A stretch of DNA of 64,000 nucleotides from NCBI GenBank assembly GCA_900544285.1, contig UQUT01000002.1:106949-170948 (forward strand), read 5' to 3'. Source of the DNA: an uncultured Eubacterium sp. (GTDB taxonomy: Bacteria; Bacillota; Clostridia; Oscillospirales; CAG-272). Below, in pieces: positions 50,838-59,370 of this stretch (position 1 is the first letter of the stretch; each line of letters starts with the position of its first letter). The notes under the pieces were generated by a model that was not told where the DNA came from, made no database searches, and was given only the letters and a program-made list of their open reading frames with translations. Made by a program: the position numbers and the translations under genes.

Positions 50838-51913
50838 AATACTTTCTCCAGTTCTCCATTATTAAGGCAACCGAATTCTGAGCATCTGCTTTCTGCGAGT
50901 TCAAGGTACTCTTTTGACATATCGATGCCTATGGACTTTCGTTTGAGTTGTGCTGCCACATAGCTGGTTGTACCCGTTCCCACGAATGGATCTAAAACGA
51001 TACCATTAGGGGGACATGTTAAGATTATGGGCGTTTTTACCAGGTCTTCTGGAAACGGTGCGAAATGTAGTTTTCGTCCTTGTGTATCTTCGGGGATAAT
51101 TTGCCATACATCCGAGATCATGCTACCGTTTGGATTATAGAATAGGAAATAGAATCCTTTTTCTTGAAGCTCTTTGGCTCGCCCACTCAAATTTGTTGTA
51201 TCTCCATTGGTTACACGCTGATTAGCTCCCTTAATGACCATTCTAAAGTCAGCAAGCTCGCCTTTTTTAATGCGTTCAAGCACATCGTCCAACGCTTTGA
51301 ACGCATTTTGACGTTGTTCTTCTGTAAGTTCTGTGCTTAGCTCAATTTTACGTCTGTACCGAACACCACTTACACCTGTAGCACTAACTACGGCGCCATT
51401 CTCAACATGCGCGCTGCGAGGTTTTCTTCTTACAGCATCAGAATCGTAATAGTACCCGGATTTCTTCTTTACAAAGTGAAACATAGGCTCGTATTCACAC
51501 CCCAAACTATCTTTGGATTGTGACATAGCACCTTTCAATTTATCCCAAACAACGGTATTTCGAAGAATCCATTTCTGATCGTCTTGCATTTTTATGGCTA
51601 CACGGTGAGGAATATTCAATAGCTGCTTATTCTGATAGCTATCTCCAATATTCAGCCAGAATGAGCCTGTAGGTTTAAGAACACGATATATTTCCTGTAC
51701 AATGACAAGTAAATTATCGATGTACTCTTTATATGTTGGCTCTAAGCCTATACCACCACCCAAATACTGACGTTTCATATAATAGGGTGGACTTGTTACC
51801 ACGCAATCAATACAACCATCTGGAAATTGAGATAGGACTTTCAAAGAATCCCCTTGGACAAAACATGGTTCTGTCAATGCCTGATTATTTATATAGTCGT
51901 TAACGGTTATCAT
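50834..51913 (-). CDS. Type II DNA methyltransferase (N4-cytosine/N6-adenine class)
   Basis: 359 aa. Catalytic motif IV TSPPYY (residues 40-45) comes before the SAM-binding motif I DPFVGTGTT (about 308-316), the permuted beta-class order of exocyclic-amino methyltransferases. TSPPY is more usual for N4-cytosine enzymes. A central target-recognition part lies between (about 150-280). It protects host DNA from the NotI-like nuclease encoded directly downstream. Its 5' end overlaps the controller gene by 14 bp. AT-rich, consistent with transfer. Confidence 0.88.
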   Translation of the reverse strand: MITVNDYINNQALTEPCFVQGDSLKVLSQFPDGCIDCVVTSPPYYMKRQYLGGGIGLEPTYKEYIDNLLVIVQEIYRVLKPTGSFWLNIGDSYQNKQLLNIPHRVAIKMQDDQKWILRNTVVWDKLKGAMSQSKDSLGCEYEPMFHFVKKKSGYYYDSDAVRRKPRSAHVENGAVVSATGVSGVRYRRKIELSTELTEEQRQNAFKALDDVLERIKKGELADFRMVIKGANQRVTNGDTTNLSGRAKELQEKGFYFLFYNPNGSMISDVWQIIPEDTQGRKLHFAPFPEDLVKTPIILTCPPNGIVLDPFVGTGTTSYVAAQLKRKSIGIDMSKEYLELAESRCSEFGCLNNGELEKVL

Positions 51914-52118
51914 TCACATTCTCCTGAAATTCCAAAATATCATCAACACTACATTCCATGGCACAGCACAATTTTTCAATACTTTCTAACGACACATATT
52001 CATTCTTTTTTAGCCTCGTTAATATGTTTGCGCTAAACCCTGCCTTGGCAATTAGTTGTGTATTGGTTATATGTCGATCAATCATTAGATGAAACAATTT
52101 ATCATAACAAACCGCCAT
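51900..52118 (-). CDS. Controller-type helix-turn-helix protein of the R-M system
   Basis: 72 aa, almost all a Cro/CI HTH (ITNTQLIAKAGFSANILTRL, then SLESIEKLCCAMECSVDDIL). Its size, position first in the operon and 14-bp overlap with the methyltransferase gene fit C proteins that time expression of restriction-modification genes. Repeated AATTGTGA boxes in its promoter could be its operator. GGAGG precedes the ATG. Confidence 0.8.
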   Translation of the reverse strand: MAVCYDKLFHLMIDRHITNTQLIAKAGFSANILTRLKKNEYVSLESIEKLCCAMECSVDDILEFQENVNDNR

Positions 52119-52150
52119 ATTGCACCTCCGATCAGGTTTTCTTTATACAT

Positions 52151-52179
52151 ATTATATCACGAAATTGTGAATTTTTCAA
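52151..52179 (-). promoter_or_regulatory. Promoter of the C-M-R operon with repeated AATTGTGA boxes
   Basis: TTGAAA (52174-52179 on the minus strand), 17-bp spacer, TATAAT (52151-52156). AATTGTGA occurs at 52163-52170, inside the spacer, and again at 52192-52199, 29 bp away, as expected for an autoregulated controller. Confidence 0.7.
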
Positions 52180-52183
52180 TGTT

Positions 52184-52483
52184 TCATTCAAAATTGTGAG
52201 GTATGTTCCCCTGTAATTTTGCCCGGTAACTCGCATCCTGTCGGCGTTCCTCTCTATACGGTGCAGTTAGACGGAAAGACAGTCGCCCCTTGTCAATCTC
52301 AAACGACTTATAGCCTGTTTCGATGTCCTCGTCCGTCATAATGCAATGGTCAGGGTACTGATCTGCAAAGGCGGTCAGCCGCTCCTTCAAGTCGTGTGTT
52401 GTGGGTGTAAACGATATTCCTGTCTTGGTCTCATTAAAAAATATTTCTGTGGTTTTCTGCTGCTTGGTAAGTCCTGTTCTCAT
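52184..52483 (-). CDS. Small conserved integrative-element protein, unknown function
   Basis: 99 aa. It begins MRTGLTKQQKTTEIFFNETK and contains FEIDKGRLSFRLTAPYREER. I recall similar proteins (KQK-TEIYFN ... RLTAPYSEERR) in many clostridial integrative elements, always hypothetical. The C-terminus may have been altered where the restriction-modification island begins, because the C-gene operator overlaps its stop region. GAAAGGA precedes the ATG. Confidence 0.7.
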   Translation of the reverse strand: MRTGLTKQQKTTEIFFNETKTGISFTPTTHDLKERLTAFADQYPDHCIMTDEDIETGYKSFEIDKGRLSFRLTAPYREERRQDASYRAKLQGNIPHNFE

Positions 52484-52657
52484 TTGAATTCCTTTCTGCG
52501 TTCCACGTCACAATAGTGGCATTTTTCGGTGATTTTCTTCGACTCTTGAATTGGGAATAACAGCGATTTTCATATAGAAACAGCTCAGACAGGGAGTAGT
52601 GCGTCCGGGCAGTCGCTATCAACTGTTTTCTGTTTTTTCCGGGTCTTGACCGTGTTT

Positions 52658-52858
52658 TCACGCTTTCCTGTTTGTGCGGCTTTTCAGCCATTCCACAAGC
52701 TCATTTTTCATTACCAATTTGCGCCCGCCGATCCGTAATGTTGGAAAATCCGGGCTGTTCAAAAGGTTGTATGCCCCCGCTTTGGAAATCTGCAACGCCT
52801 GCGCAAGCTGCTTTGCATCCATTACATCGGGCATGGTTTCAAACGGTTCTCTGCTCAT
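52658..52858 (-). CDS. Excisionase-like helix-turn-helix protein
   Basis: 66 aa. MerR/excisionase-type winged helix: MDAKQLAQALQISKAGAYNL followed by FPTLRIGGRKLVMKNELVEWL. Proteins of this kind (HTH_17) act as excisionases or regulators in integrative elements. It lies between the sigma-like gene and the small element protein, a usual place. Since the integrase is lost it no longer has its partner here. Confidence 0.8.
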   Translation of the reverse strand: MSREPFETMPDVMDAKQLAQALQISKAGAYNLLNSPDFPTLRIGGRKLVMKNELVEWLKSRTNRKA

Positions 52859-52880
52859 AAAAAACTCCTTGCCTGCATGA

Positions 52881-52914
52881 AAAAGCAGCAGTCACCATTT
52901 CGGTAACTGCTACC
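52881..52914 (-). terminator. Terminator of the sigma-like gene
   Basis: AGCAGTTACC / GGTGACTGCT (one G-U) with a 5-nt loop on the minus strand, then GCTTTTTC, 15 bp after the stop at 52929. Confidence 0.8.
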
Positions 52915-52928
52915 GTTTCTGCGTCTAT

Positions 52929-53861
52929 TTACTTGTCCAAATACTTCTGATATTCCGCTGTCACATAATCCTCATAGGCGTTTGCGATCTTGGCGATATG
53001 CTTATGGACTGCGCTGGCGGTCTTGTAGCCAACCTTGTCCGCAATCTCCTGTTCGGTCAAGCCGTCCATGCGCAGCTTCAATATTTCTCGGTCTTTCTCT
53101 GTGATGGTGCTTTCCGCAAAGGAAGCAATCTGCATTTCGGAAATGACTGAGTTCTCAAAATCGCTGCGGGGGTCTGCCACATCAAAAATGTCCCCGTCCT
53201 CGCTCTCCATCATTTCATCCAGAGAGATTGGCTTGCCGGAACGGTTGTGATGCCACTTCCGCATGAAATCGGTCTTGACGGTGCTGCTTGTGGTTTCGTA
53301 GTCCTCTACGGTGCGGTTTTCCCATATTGCATCAATCACAGGTTGCCATTCCTGTTCCGCAACCACCATATCGGTGACATTGCCGATCAGATTGCTGAAC
53401 TGCTGATAGGTCAGCCACGGCACTTCCACACCCTGCGGGATGTTGTAAAGGTTTTGGAAGCCGAGTCCGTTTTGTTCAAACTTCATTCGGATGTAGGGGA
53501 TAATGCTGTACGACAAACGCCACAAAGGGAAATATCCTGCGTACTGTGTCCATGCACCGGGAATGTCACGATAATTGCCCTTGCGATCTTTCACTTGGAA
53601 AAACTGCCATGCGCTCCATGCGTAGCAATCCCACACAAGCAGCTTGAACATATCGTCGCATACGATGTGGTCATACTTGTCCGTCCGCAAAACCTCATAA
53701 GGGCAGCGGGGCAGATCATAAGCGGGCTTCCACTTTTCTGCAAGCTCTCTTGGTAAGCTGTAAAACAGGGTCAGCCATGATTTGTCGCTGTCCTGCGGTA
53801 TTTCGATGATCTCACCGGGCAGCACCACAATAAAACCCTTCGGGCTTTTCCGCTTCTCCAT
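52929..53861 (-). CDS. Sigma-70-like/region 4 HTH protein of the integrative element
   Basis: 310 aa from the ATG at 53859-53861, which has GGAGGTGA 5 bp upstream; a TTG at 53876 is in frame but lies in that ribosome binding site. Long N-terminal part rich in aromatic residues (DCYAWSAWQFFQVKDRKGNY), not a known sigma region. The C-terminal 60 residues are sigma region 4-like: ITEKDREILKLRMDGLTEQE, then IADKVGYKTASAVHKHIAKI. Annotated in similar elements as sigma-70 family factors. It probably controls element genes that are now gone. Confidence 0.75.
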   Translation of the reverse strand: MEKRKSPKGFIVVLPGEIIEIPQDSDKSWLTLFYSLPRELAEKWKPAYDLPRCPYEVLRTDKYDHIVCDDMFKLLVWDCYAWSAWQFFQVKDRKGNYRDIPGAWTQYAGYFPLWRLSYSIIPYIRMKFEQNGLGFQNLYNIPQGVEVPWLTYQQFSNLIGNVTDMVVAEQEWQPVIDAIWENRTVEDYETTSSTVKTDFMRKWHHNRSGKPISLDEMMESEDGDIFDVADPRSDFENSVISEMQIASFAESTITEKDREILKLRMDGLTEQEIADKVGYKTASAVHKHIAKIANAYEDYVTAEYQKYLDK

Positions 53862-54178
53862 AAGCGTCACCTCCAATCGTTTTGTAATAGCCTTCTACTG
53901 TATATGGCATGAGAAAGGCTGAATTGTTCCAATGTTTCCAAAATTTTTTGAGATTTTTTGAAATAATCTCGGAATGGAAAGGATAGGAAAGATATGAGTT
54001 AATTATACTCGAAAAATGTGAATAAATCTATTGCTTTCACGCACAGGCAAAAAAATAACGGGTACTCGGCTTTCACCGAATACCCGTTATCTCGTTTACC
54101 AACCCCATCTGACAGATGCCATAATCGTAATTCTTTGGATTACTTTCTTATGAGCACCCGTGTAAGCGAAGGGGTTTT
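53862..54178. other. Intergenic region beyond the element
   Basis: About 315 bp with no gene. It contains the terminator listed at 54050-54088 and an AT-rich stretch (53930-54010). The other border of the element should lie here, but no direct repeat with the 48640-48830 side was found by eye. Confidence 0.4.
54050..54088 (-). terminator. Terminator hairpin downstream of the acyltransferase gene
   Basis: AACGGGTAtTCGG / CCGAgTACCCGTT around a 6-nt loop (minus strand), followed by ATTTTTTT. It lies about 90 bp after the acyltransferase stop. Confidence 0.8.
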
Positions 54179-54985
54179 TTATGCGATCTCCGTCCGGACA
54201 TCCTCGGGAGTATCGACTTTTATATAATTGAACCTGCAATCCGGCGAGGAATCATATTCCTTCGCGCGCATTTTCATTGTTTCCTTTATCTCGCGGCATA
54301 GCTTTGCCTGCGCTTCCCTGCGGGAAACGGTCTTGTCCGGATAGAACGGACCGTCACAGATCATTTTTGCGCGGGTTGTGCCGTTCTTCCTTTTTATATA
54401 TACCGTCGTTTTCACGAAGCACGGGGCGTCAAGCTCGACGGGATAATAGAACGAAACGTCCGGAAAGTCGCGGATTTCGTGATATTTCGGCCATATATGC
54501 GCCTCCGGGAAAATGGATATGACGTTGCCCTTTTCATAGACTTTGCCGATTGCGTCTCTGAATTTCGCATAGGTTTTTATGTCGGACGGCACGGGCATGA
54601 CTCCGAGAAACCGAACGAGCAACTTTATTCCGGGAATACTTATGGCGTCCGGATTTGCAACCGCATAGCACTGATGGGGAAACGACACCTTCGGTGCGGA
54701 AAAAACATCGCGCACGCTGCCCGTATGATTGCTATATATAAAATAGCCCTTTTTTCTGTCCCTGCGATTTTTCAGAACTTTTCTGTTCTTTATCCGCACG
54801 CCCATAAGCGTAACAGCCAGAGAAACAATCGGCAGGACAAGATAATAAACTACGGGCTTGAATATCCTGTAAAAAATGTTCCGGGGGAGATATTCATAAT
54901 TTTTCGGGGTCTTTTCGCCGTTTATATTGGTGCCCGCAAAATCATCGTTTTTTTCGTCGAAATAATAGTAATAACGTTTTTTCAT
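54179..54985 (-). CDS. PlsC-like phospholipid/glycerol acyltransferase
   Basis: 268 aa. One N-terminal membrane segment (PVVYYLVLPIVSLAVTLMGV, about 44-63) precedes the acyltransferase fold. Motif I reads NHTGSVRD, with five rather than four residues between His and Asp. Motif III reads FPEAH in place of FPEGxR. The rest (VANPDAISIPGIKLLVRFLG; YPVELDAPCFV) fits the superfamily. It probably acylates lysophosphatidate or a related lipid at the inner membrane face. The x5 spacing is seen, as I recall, in a clostridial subgroup. No gene for a partner lies adjacent. Confidence 0.82.
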   Translation of the reverse strand: MKKRYYYYFDEKNDDFAGTNINGEKTPKNYEYLPRNIFYRIFKPVVYYLVLPIVSLAVTLMGVRIKNRKVLKNRRDRKKGYFIYSNHTGSVRDVFSAPKVSFPHQCYAVANPDAISIPGIKLLVRFLGVMPVPSDIKTYAKFRDAIGKVYEKGNVISIFPEAHIWPKYHEIRDFPDVSFYYPVELDAPCFVKTTVYIKRKNGTTRAKMICDGPFYPDKTVSRREAQAKLCREIKETMKMRAKEYDSSPDCRFNYIKVDTPEDVRTEIA

Positions 54986-55009
54986 AATCCCTCTCCGCAG
55001 ATTTTATTT

Positions 55010-55042
55010 TGTGATTATATCACATATCCGCCATTTTTTCAA
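55010..55042 (-). promoter_or_regulatory. Promoter of the acyltransferase gene with an overlapping palindrome
   Basis: TTGAAA (55037-55042 on the minus strand), 17-bp spacer, TATAAT (55014-55019). TGTGAT-TAT-ATCACA (55010-55024) covers the -10 box and could be an operator. Confidence 0.7.
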
Positions 55043-55105
55043 CCTCTGCACTCTCTTTTGCGCTTTTTATGACGAAAAATGATGTTGCACAAAAACGCTT
55101 GCGTT

Positions 55106-57271
55106 TTATTTTGAAATCAGCATATCAATGCTCTTTTCGTACATTCCGCGGCGGAAAGGCAACCTTTCGCCGAGGCTTTCCCGTATCTCTCCGCTACGGG
55201 AGAGCACCGCGTCGACAAGCGAGATTATGTCGTCCCGCATCGACATTTCGGAAAGGCAGAACGCCTCATCTCCTTCCGCGGCGATCATCTCCATATAAGA
55301 AAACAGCTTTATATCGTCCGAAAGCGCAACGGCGGGGCAAAGCGCGACCGTCGACAGCACGAGCGAATGAAGCCGGGAGCCTATCAGTACCTCCGCGCCG
55401 GAAAGCACTCCGGAAACGTCCTCCGGAGACATCCCGCACGGGAGAAGCTCGCCGCCCGTTTCGTGCGCGACCTCCATGCAGATTTTCATGTCCTCCTTTT
55501 CGTACATCGGGAGGATATATGCCTTCATTTTGTGCCGTTCGGACAGCGTTTTCACTGCGCCGATGAGTTCATCCGTCGCAGTTTCCGAAAAGAACTTCGG
55601 CGAGACGACGAAATATTTTCCGTCCCTTTTCGCGCCGGTAGCCGGAACCGTCATTATCGCAGGGTCAAAGGTAAGCGCCGGCGAAAGTCCGGGACAAAGC
55701 TCTCCGGCAAGCTCAAGGGAATATGTTTCCCTCATTGAAACCGCGTCCGCCGCCGACAGCGCACGAGCCGTTATTTTCAGTGCCATCGCGCTTTCAAATG
55801 GCCCGAGCCCGTTTGCGAAAATCACCGTCCGACAGCCTTTTTTCTTCGCCCATGACAGCATTTTCGAATAATAAAGGAGTGACGCAAAGCTCGTTTTGTC
55901 CTGCAAAAGGTTTCCGCCGCCGAAGATGAACGTATCCGTGTTTTTCAGCACTTTCATAACGGCGGAAATATTCATTCTCTGCACCGTCGCGACGGAAAAC
56001 CGCCTTGAAGTTTTTTTCGGCGTATGTGTCATGACGCAGATGTCGGCGGAGGGGTTTCTTTTTCTTATCGACGAAATTATGCATTTTTCAAGCGCCTCGT
56101 CACCCGTGTTTCCGAAGCCGTAATAGCCGCAGAGGGTAAAATCGTGACGCTTTCCGGTAACGATTTTGGAAAGACGCAGATATTCCTTCTCGCACAGGTC
56201 TGTCATGCGGTCGACCGAATAATTTTCGCAGACGTATTTCCGGCAGGCTCTGCCCACGGCCGCCCGATCGTCCTCCGTCATCGAAAGAAGCGTTTCAACG
56301 TCGCGGCGGAGCGCGGCTTCATCGGGGAGTGGAAGTCCCCTGCCGCAGAAATTCGTCCTTTCGCAAGCAGGTCGGATTTCATCCGAAAATATGCCTATAT
56401 GCCCCTGCGACCCCGTGACAACCGTCGGAACACCGCAAGCCATAGCTTCCAGCGCCGCGCGTGAGGGACCTGCGAAAATGCTCGCCGCTTTCATGAATTT
56501 ATAAACGTCCGCCCTTGCGCCGACGGCGATCACCGCCTCCCTGCCGAGGACTTTGTTTGTCTCTCCGGCAATACTGCGGATTCTTTCAAGCTCGCTTCCG
56601 CCGCCGACGATTACAAGCACGGCTGCGGGATATTTTTCTCCTGTTTTGCGCATAGCCGCCGCAAGCCTTCCGGCGCAGAGCGAAGAATAGCTTTCCAGCC
56701 TGCTGACGTGCAGAATGACGGTCTTTCCCGCAAGCGAGGGAAACTCCGCAAGCAATTCCTCCCCGCCAGACGGCGAGAATTTTTCCGTATCTATTCCGTT
56801 CGGAATAACGGAAATGTTCTCCTTGGGGAAGTCATAATTTGCCGCAACATAATCCTTTATATCGGGGCTGACGGCAAAGCAATGCTCGCCCCAGTCCGTC
56901 AGTCTGCGGAGTAGCGGCGTGACCTTGAAATCATAATGCGCCGTTGTCACAAAGCGGAAGCCGTATTTCTTCTGAAGTCCGCCGCAGATAAGCGCGGGAA
57001 TTCTCGCGTGAGCGTGAACGATATCGAATTTTTCCCTTTTTATAAGGGCGGACAGTCTCCGTCGCCCCGCCGCCATAAGCAGAGGATTTTTTGAATAAAG
57101 CGGCACCGTCACGGTTTTTATGCCGAGAGAAGAAAGCTCCTCCGCATATCTTCCGCCGCCGGAGGCAACCGTCACCTCGTAACCGCGCACGAAAAGCGCT
57201 TTTGCAAGCTCAAAAATGTGCGTCTCCGCGCCGCCCATATTCATTTTCATCGTGCAAAGAAGTATCTTCAT
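55106..57271 (-). CDS. Fusion of GT4 glycosyltransferase and CsaB-like polysaccharide pyruvyl transferase
   Basis: 721 aa. Residues 1 to about 370 are a GT-B, family 4 glycosyltransferase: MNMGGAETHIFELAKAL at the start, VIPNGIDTEKFSP, VSRLESYSS, and SRAALEAMACGVPTVVTG. Residues about 375-721 are a polysaccharide pyruvyl transferase: CGYYGFGNTGDEAL, FIFGGGNLLQD and GSRLHSLVLS near the end. CsaB pyruvylates secondary cell-wall polymers, which then bind SLH-domain surface proteins. In most genomes the two activities are separate genes, so this fusion links sugar transfer and pyruvylation in one chain. No membrane helix. Monocistronic. Confidence 0.88.
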   Translation of the reverse strand: MKILLCTMKMNMGGAETHIFELAKALFVRGYEVTVASGGGRYAEELSSLGIKTVTVPLYSKNPLLMAAGRRRLSALIKREKFDIVHAHARIPALICGGLQKKYGFRFVTTAHYDFKVTPLLRRLTDWGEHCFAVSPDIKDYVAANYDFPKENISVIPNGIDTEKFSPSGGEELLAEFPSLAGKTVILHVSRLESYSSLCAGRLAAAMRKTGEKYPAAVLVIVGGGSELERIRSIAGETNKVLGREAVIAVGARADVYKFMKAASIFAGPSRAALEAMACGVPTVVTGSQGHIGIFSDEIRPACERTNFCGRGLPLPDEAALRRDVETLLSMTEDDRAAVGRACRKYVCENYSVDRMTDLCEKEYLRLSKIVTGKRHDFTLCGYYGFGNTGDEALEKCIISSIRKRNPSADICVMTHTPKKTSRRFSVATVQRMNISAVMKVLKNTDTFIFGGGNLLQDKTSFASLLYYSKMLSWAKKKGCRTVIFANGLGPFESAMALKITARALSAADAVSMRETYSLELAGELCPGLSPALTFDPAIMTVPATGAKRDGKYFVVSPKFFSETATDELIGAVKTLSERHKMKAYILPMYEKEDMKICMEVAHETGGELLPCGMSPEDVSGVLSGAEVLIGSRLHSLVLSTVALCPAVALSDDIKLFSYMEMIAAEGDEAFCLSEMSMRDDIISLVDAVLSRSGEIRESLGERLPFRRGMYEKSIDMLISK

Positions 57272-57336
57272 TCCGCCTCCGATAAAACTTCACTCCCGAA
57301 GGGAATTCGGGAGTGACGCTCTGTTTTTTTCTTAAA

Positions 57337-58281
57337 TTATTTCTTGAGGGCAACCGCTGCCTTCGCCTTTGCGGCGATGTTTGCGGCTGTGAGTCCGTAT
57401 TCTTCAAGAAGAACGGGAACCTTGCCGCTCTTGCCGAATTTGTCCTCAACGCCGACTCTGAGCACGGGCGTCGGGTGCTTTTCGGAAAGAACCTCACATA
57501 CCGCGCCGCCGAGTCCGCCGATGATGTTGTGTTCCTCTGCCGTAACGACCGCGCCTGTCTTCTTCGCGCTGTTTATGATGAGCTCTTCGTCAAGGGGCTT
57601 GATTGTATGAATGTTGATAACCTCGGCGTCAATGCCTTCGGCTTTGAGAAGCTCTCTTGCTTCAAGTGCGAGATGAACCATATATCCCGTTGCGACGATT
57701 GTAACGTCCTTGCCCTCGGCGAGAGTGATTCCCTTGCCGATTTCAAACTTATATGTTTTCTCGTCATAGAGATAAGGCACCGCAGCTCTGCCGAAGCGGA
57801 GATAAACGGGACCCTTATAGTTGATGGCGGCTTCGACCGCCGCAAACGTTTCAAGTCCGTCCGCAGGATTGATGATAACCATTCCCGGAATTGTGCGCAT
57901 AAGAGCGATATCCTCATTGCACTGGTGCGTTGCGCCGTCCTCGCCGACCGTGATGCCTGCGTGAGTTGCGCCGATTTTAACGTTGAGATGAGGATAACCG
58001 ACAGAGTTTCTTATCTGTTCATATGCTCTGCCTGCGGCAAACATGGCAAAGCTGGACGCAAACGGGATCTTTCCCGTTGTTGCAAGTCCCGCCGCAACGG
58101 AAACCATGTTTCCCTCCGCTATGCCGCAGTCGAAATGTCTTTCGGGGAATTTCTTTTTGAAAACGCCGGTTTTTGTTGCTTCCGCAAGGTCTGCATCGAG
58201 AACGACGAGATCCTTATACTTATCGCCGAGAGCGGCAAGCGCGTCTCCGTAAGCCTGTCTTGTTGCAATTTTATCAGCCAT
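57337..58281 (-). CDS. Transketolase, C-terminal subunit
   Basis: 314 aa. Transketolase pyrimidine-binding and C-terminal domains: KTGVFKKKFPERHFDCGIAE with the catalytic Glu in the GIAE motif, THAGITVGEDGATHQ, and a C-terminal VVTAEEHNIIGGLGGAV. It is the second half of a split transketolase whose N-terminal subunit is encoded 15 bp upstream. Together they interconvert pentose and triose/hexose phosphates using thiamine diphosphate. The split form is common in Clostridia and archaea. Confidence 0.93.
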   Translation of the reverse strand: MADKIATRQAYGDALAALGDKYKDLVVLDADLAEATKTGVFKKKFPERHFDCGIAEGNMVSVAAGLATTGKIPFASSFAMFAAGRAYEQIRNSVGYPHLNVKIGATHAGITVGEDGATHQCNEDIALMRTIPGMVIINPADGLETFAAVEAAINYKGPVYLRFGRAAVPYLYDEKTYKFEIGKGITLAEGKDVTIVATGYMVHLALEARELLKAEGIDAEVINIHTIKPLDEELIINSAKKTGAVVTAEEHNIIGGLGGAVCEVLSEKHPTPVLRVGVEDKFGKSGKVPVLLEEYGLTAANIAAKAKAAVALKK

Positions 58282-58296
58282 TACCGTATCCTCCCC

Positions 58297-59127
58297 TTAC
58301 TGCATTGAAGCGGTGATTTCCGCAACCGCCTGCTCGTATTCCTCGGCGTTCGGAGCTTTTCCGTGCCAGCCGACCTTGTTTTCCATAAACGAAACGCCCT
58401 TGCCCTTTACCGACTTGGCGATTATCGCCGTCGGCTTGCCATTGCACGCCTTCGCCGCTTCGACAGCCGCTTCGATTTCATCGAAATTGTGAGCGTCTAT
58501 CGTGACAACGTTCCAGTTGAACGCTTCGAACTTCTTGTCAATGGGGGTGGGGTCGATAACGTCGACGATGGGTCCGTCGATCTGAAGTCCGTTGAAGTCA
58601 ACGAAGATGCAGAGGTTATCGAGCTTGTAATGAGCGGCGAACATAGCCGCCTCCCAGACCTGACCCTCTTCCGTCTCGCCGTCGCCGAGAACGGCATACA
58701 CACGGTAATCCTTATCGGAAATCTTGCCGGAGAGTGCCATGCCGCAAGCGGCGGAAATTCCGAGGCCGAGAGAGCCTGTTGTCATATCGACGCCGGGCGT
58801 ATGCTTCATATCGGGGTGACCCTGAAGGAAACTCTGTGCATTGCGGAAGCCTTTCAGCTCCGAAACATCAAAATATCCTCTGTTTGCAAGAGTTGCATAG
58901 AGAGCGGGAGCCGTGTGTCCCTTTGAAAGGACGAAGCGGTCACGGTCTGCCCATTCGGGATTCTTTGGGTCGATTCTCATCTCCCTGAAGAAGAGATATG
59001 AGAGAATGTCCGCTATCGAGAGCGACCCGCCCGGATGTCCCGACGAAGCGGAAAACACTTCTTCAAGAATTCCGAGACGGATTTTTGCCGCTGCGGTCTG
59101 CAACGATTTCTTTGTGGAATTGTCCAT
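58297..59127 (-). CDS. Transketolase, N-terminal subunit
   Basis: 276 aa. Thiamine-diphosphate-binding half: SGHPGGSLSIADIL (about 30-43), GSLGLGISAACGMAL, and the ThDP motif GDGETEEGQVWEAAMFA to DFNGLQ. It is the first gene of the two-gene operon and forms the active heterotetramer with the C-terminal subunit. GGAGG precedes the ATG. Confidence 0.93.
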   Translation of the reverse strand: MDNSTKKSLQTAAAKIRLGILEEVFSASSGHPGGSLSIADILSYLFFREMRIDPKNPEWADRDRFVLSKGHTAPALYATLANRGYFDVSELKGFRNAQSFLQGHPDMKHTPGVDMTTGSLGLGISAACGMALSGKISDKDYRVYAVLGDGETEEGQVWEAAMFAAHYKLDNLCIFVDFNGLQIDGPIVDVIDPTPIDKKFEAFNWNVVTIDAHNFDEIEAAVEAAKACNGKPTAIIAKSVKGKGVSFMENKVGWHGKAPNAEEYEQAVAEITASMQ

Positions 59128-59192
59128 CTATTTTTCCTCCGAGATAATTATTTTTGAGATTGCTTTTCCGGTCGCGCCGGATTCCAACTTAA

Positions 59193-59221
59193 ATTATAGC
59201 CCATAGGACTTTTTTTGTCAA
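59193..59221 (-). promoter_or_regulatory. Promoter of the split transketolase operon
   Basis: Perfect TTGACA (59216-59221 on the minus strand), 17-bp spacer, perfect TATAAT (59193-59198). Confidence 0.92.
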
Positions 59222-59283
59222 TAAAATTCGGAGCAATAAAGGATAAATATCTCAAAAAACTACCGTCCGTTTGAAAAATTATC

Positions 59284-59312
59284 TTGTAATCGGCGGAATG
59301 TCGTTGTATAAT
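59284..59312 (+). promoter_or_regulatory. Promoter of asnS
   Basis: TTGTAA (59284-59289), 17-bp spacer, TATAAT (59307-59312). The leader of about 50 nt is too short for a T-box. Confidence 0.65.
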
Positions 59313-59370
59313 ATACTTTGTATATATATTTTCGCCAATATAATAAATTTATAATAAAAAGGTGATTGAA

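Larger units (their letters stand above)
48834..53861. mobile_element. Remnant integrative/conjugative element carrying a restriction-modification island
   Basis: The interval holds a recombinase tail, two DUF3847-like genes, an excisionase-like HTH protein, an element-type sigma-like factor and a small conserved element protein. All are on the minus strand and are typical of clostridial integrative elements. Relaxase, type IV secretion and an intact integrase are absent, so it cannot move by itself. The middle (about 49842-52180) is AT-richer and carries C, M and R genes of a type II system. Exact ends were not found. Confidence 0.75.

Noticed and set aside
59222..59370. T-box leader for asnS
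   Set aside because: Only about 50 nt lie between the promoter and the start codon; no T-box consensus seen.
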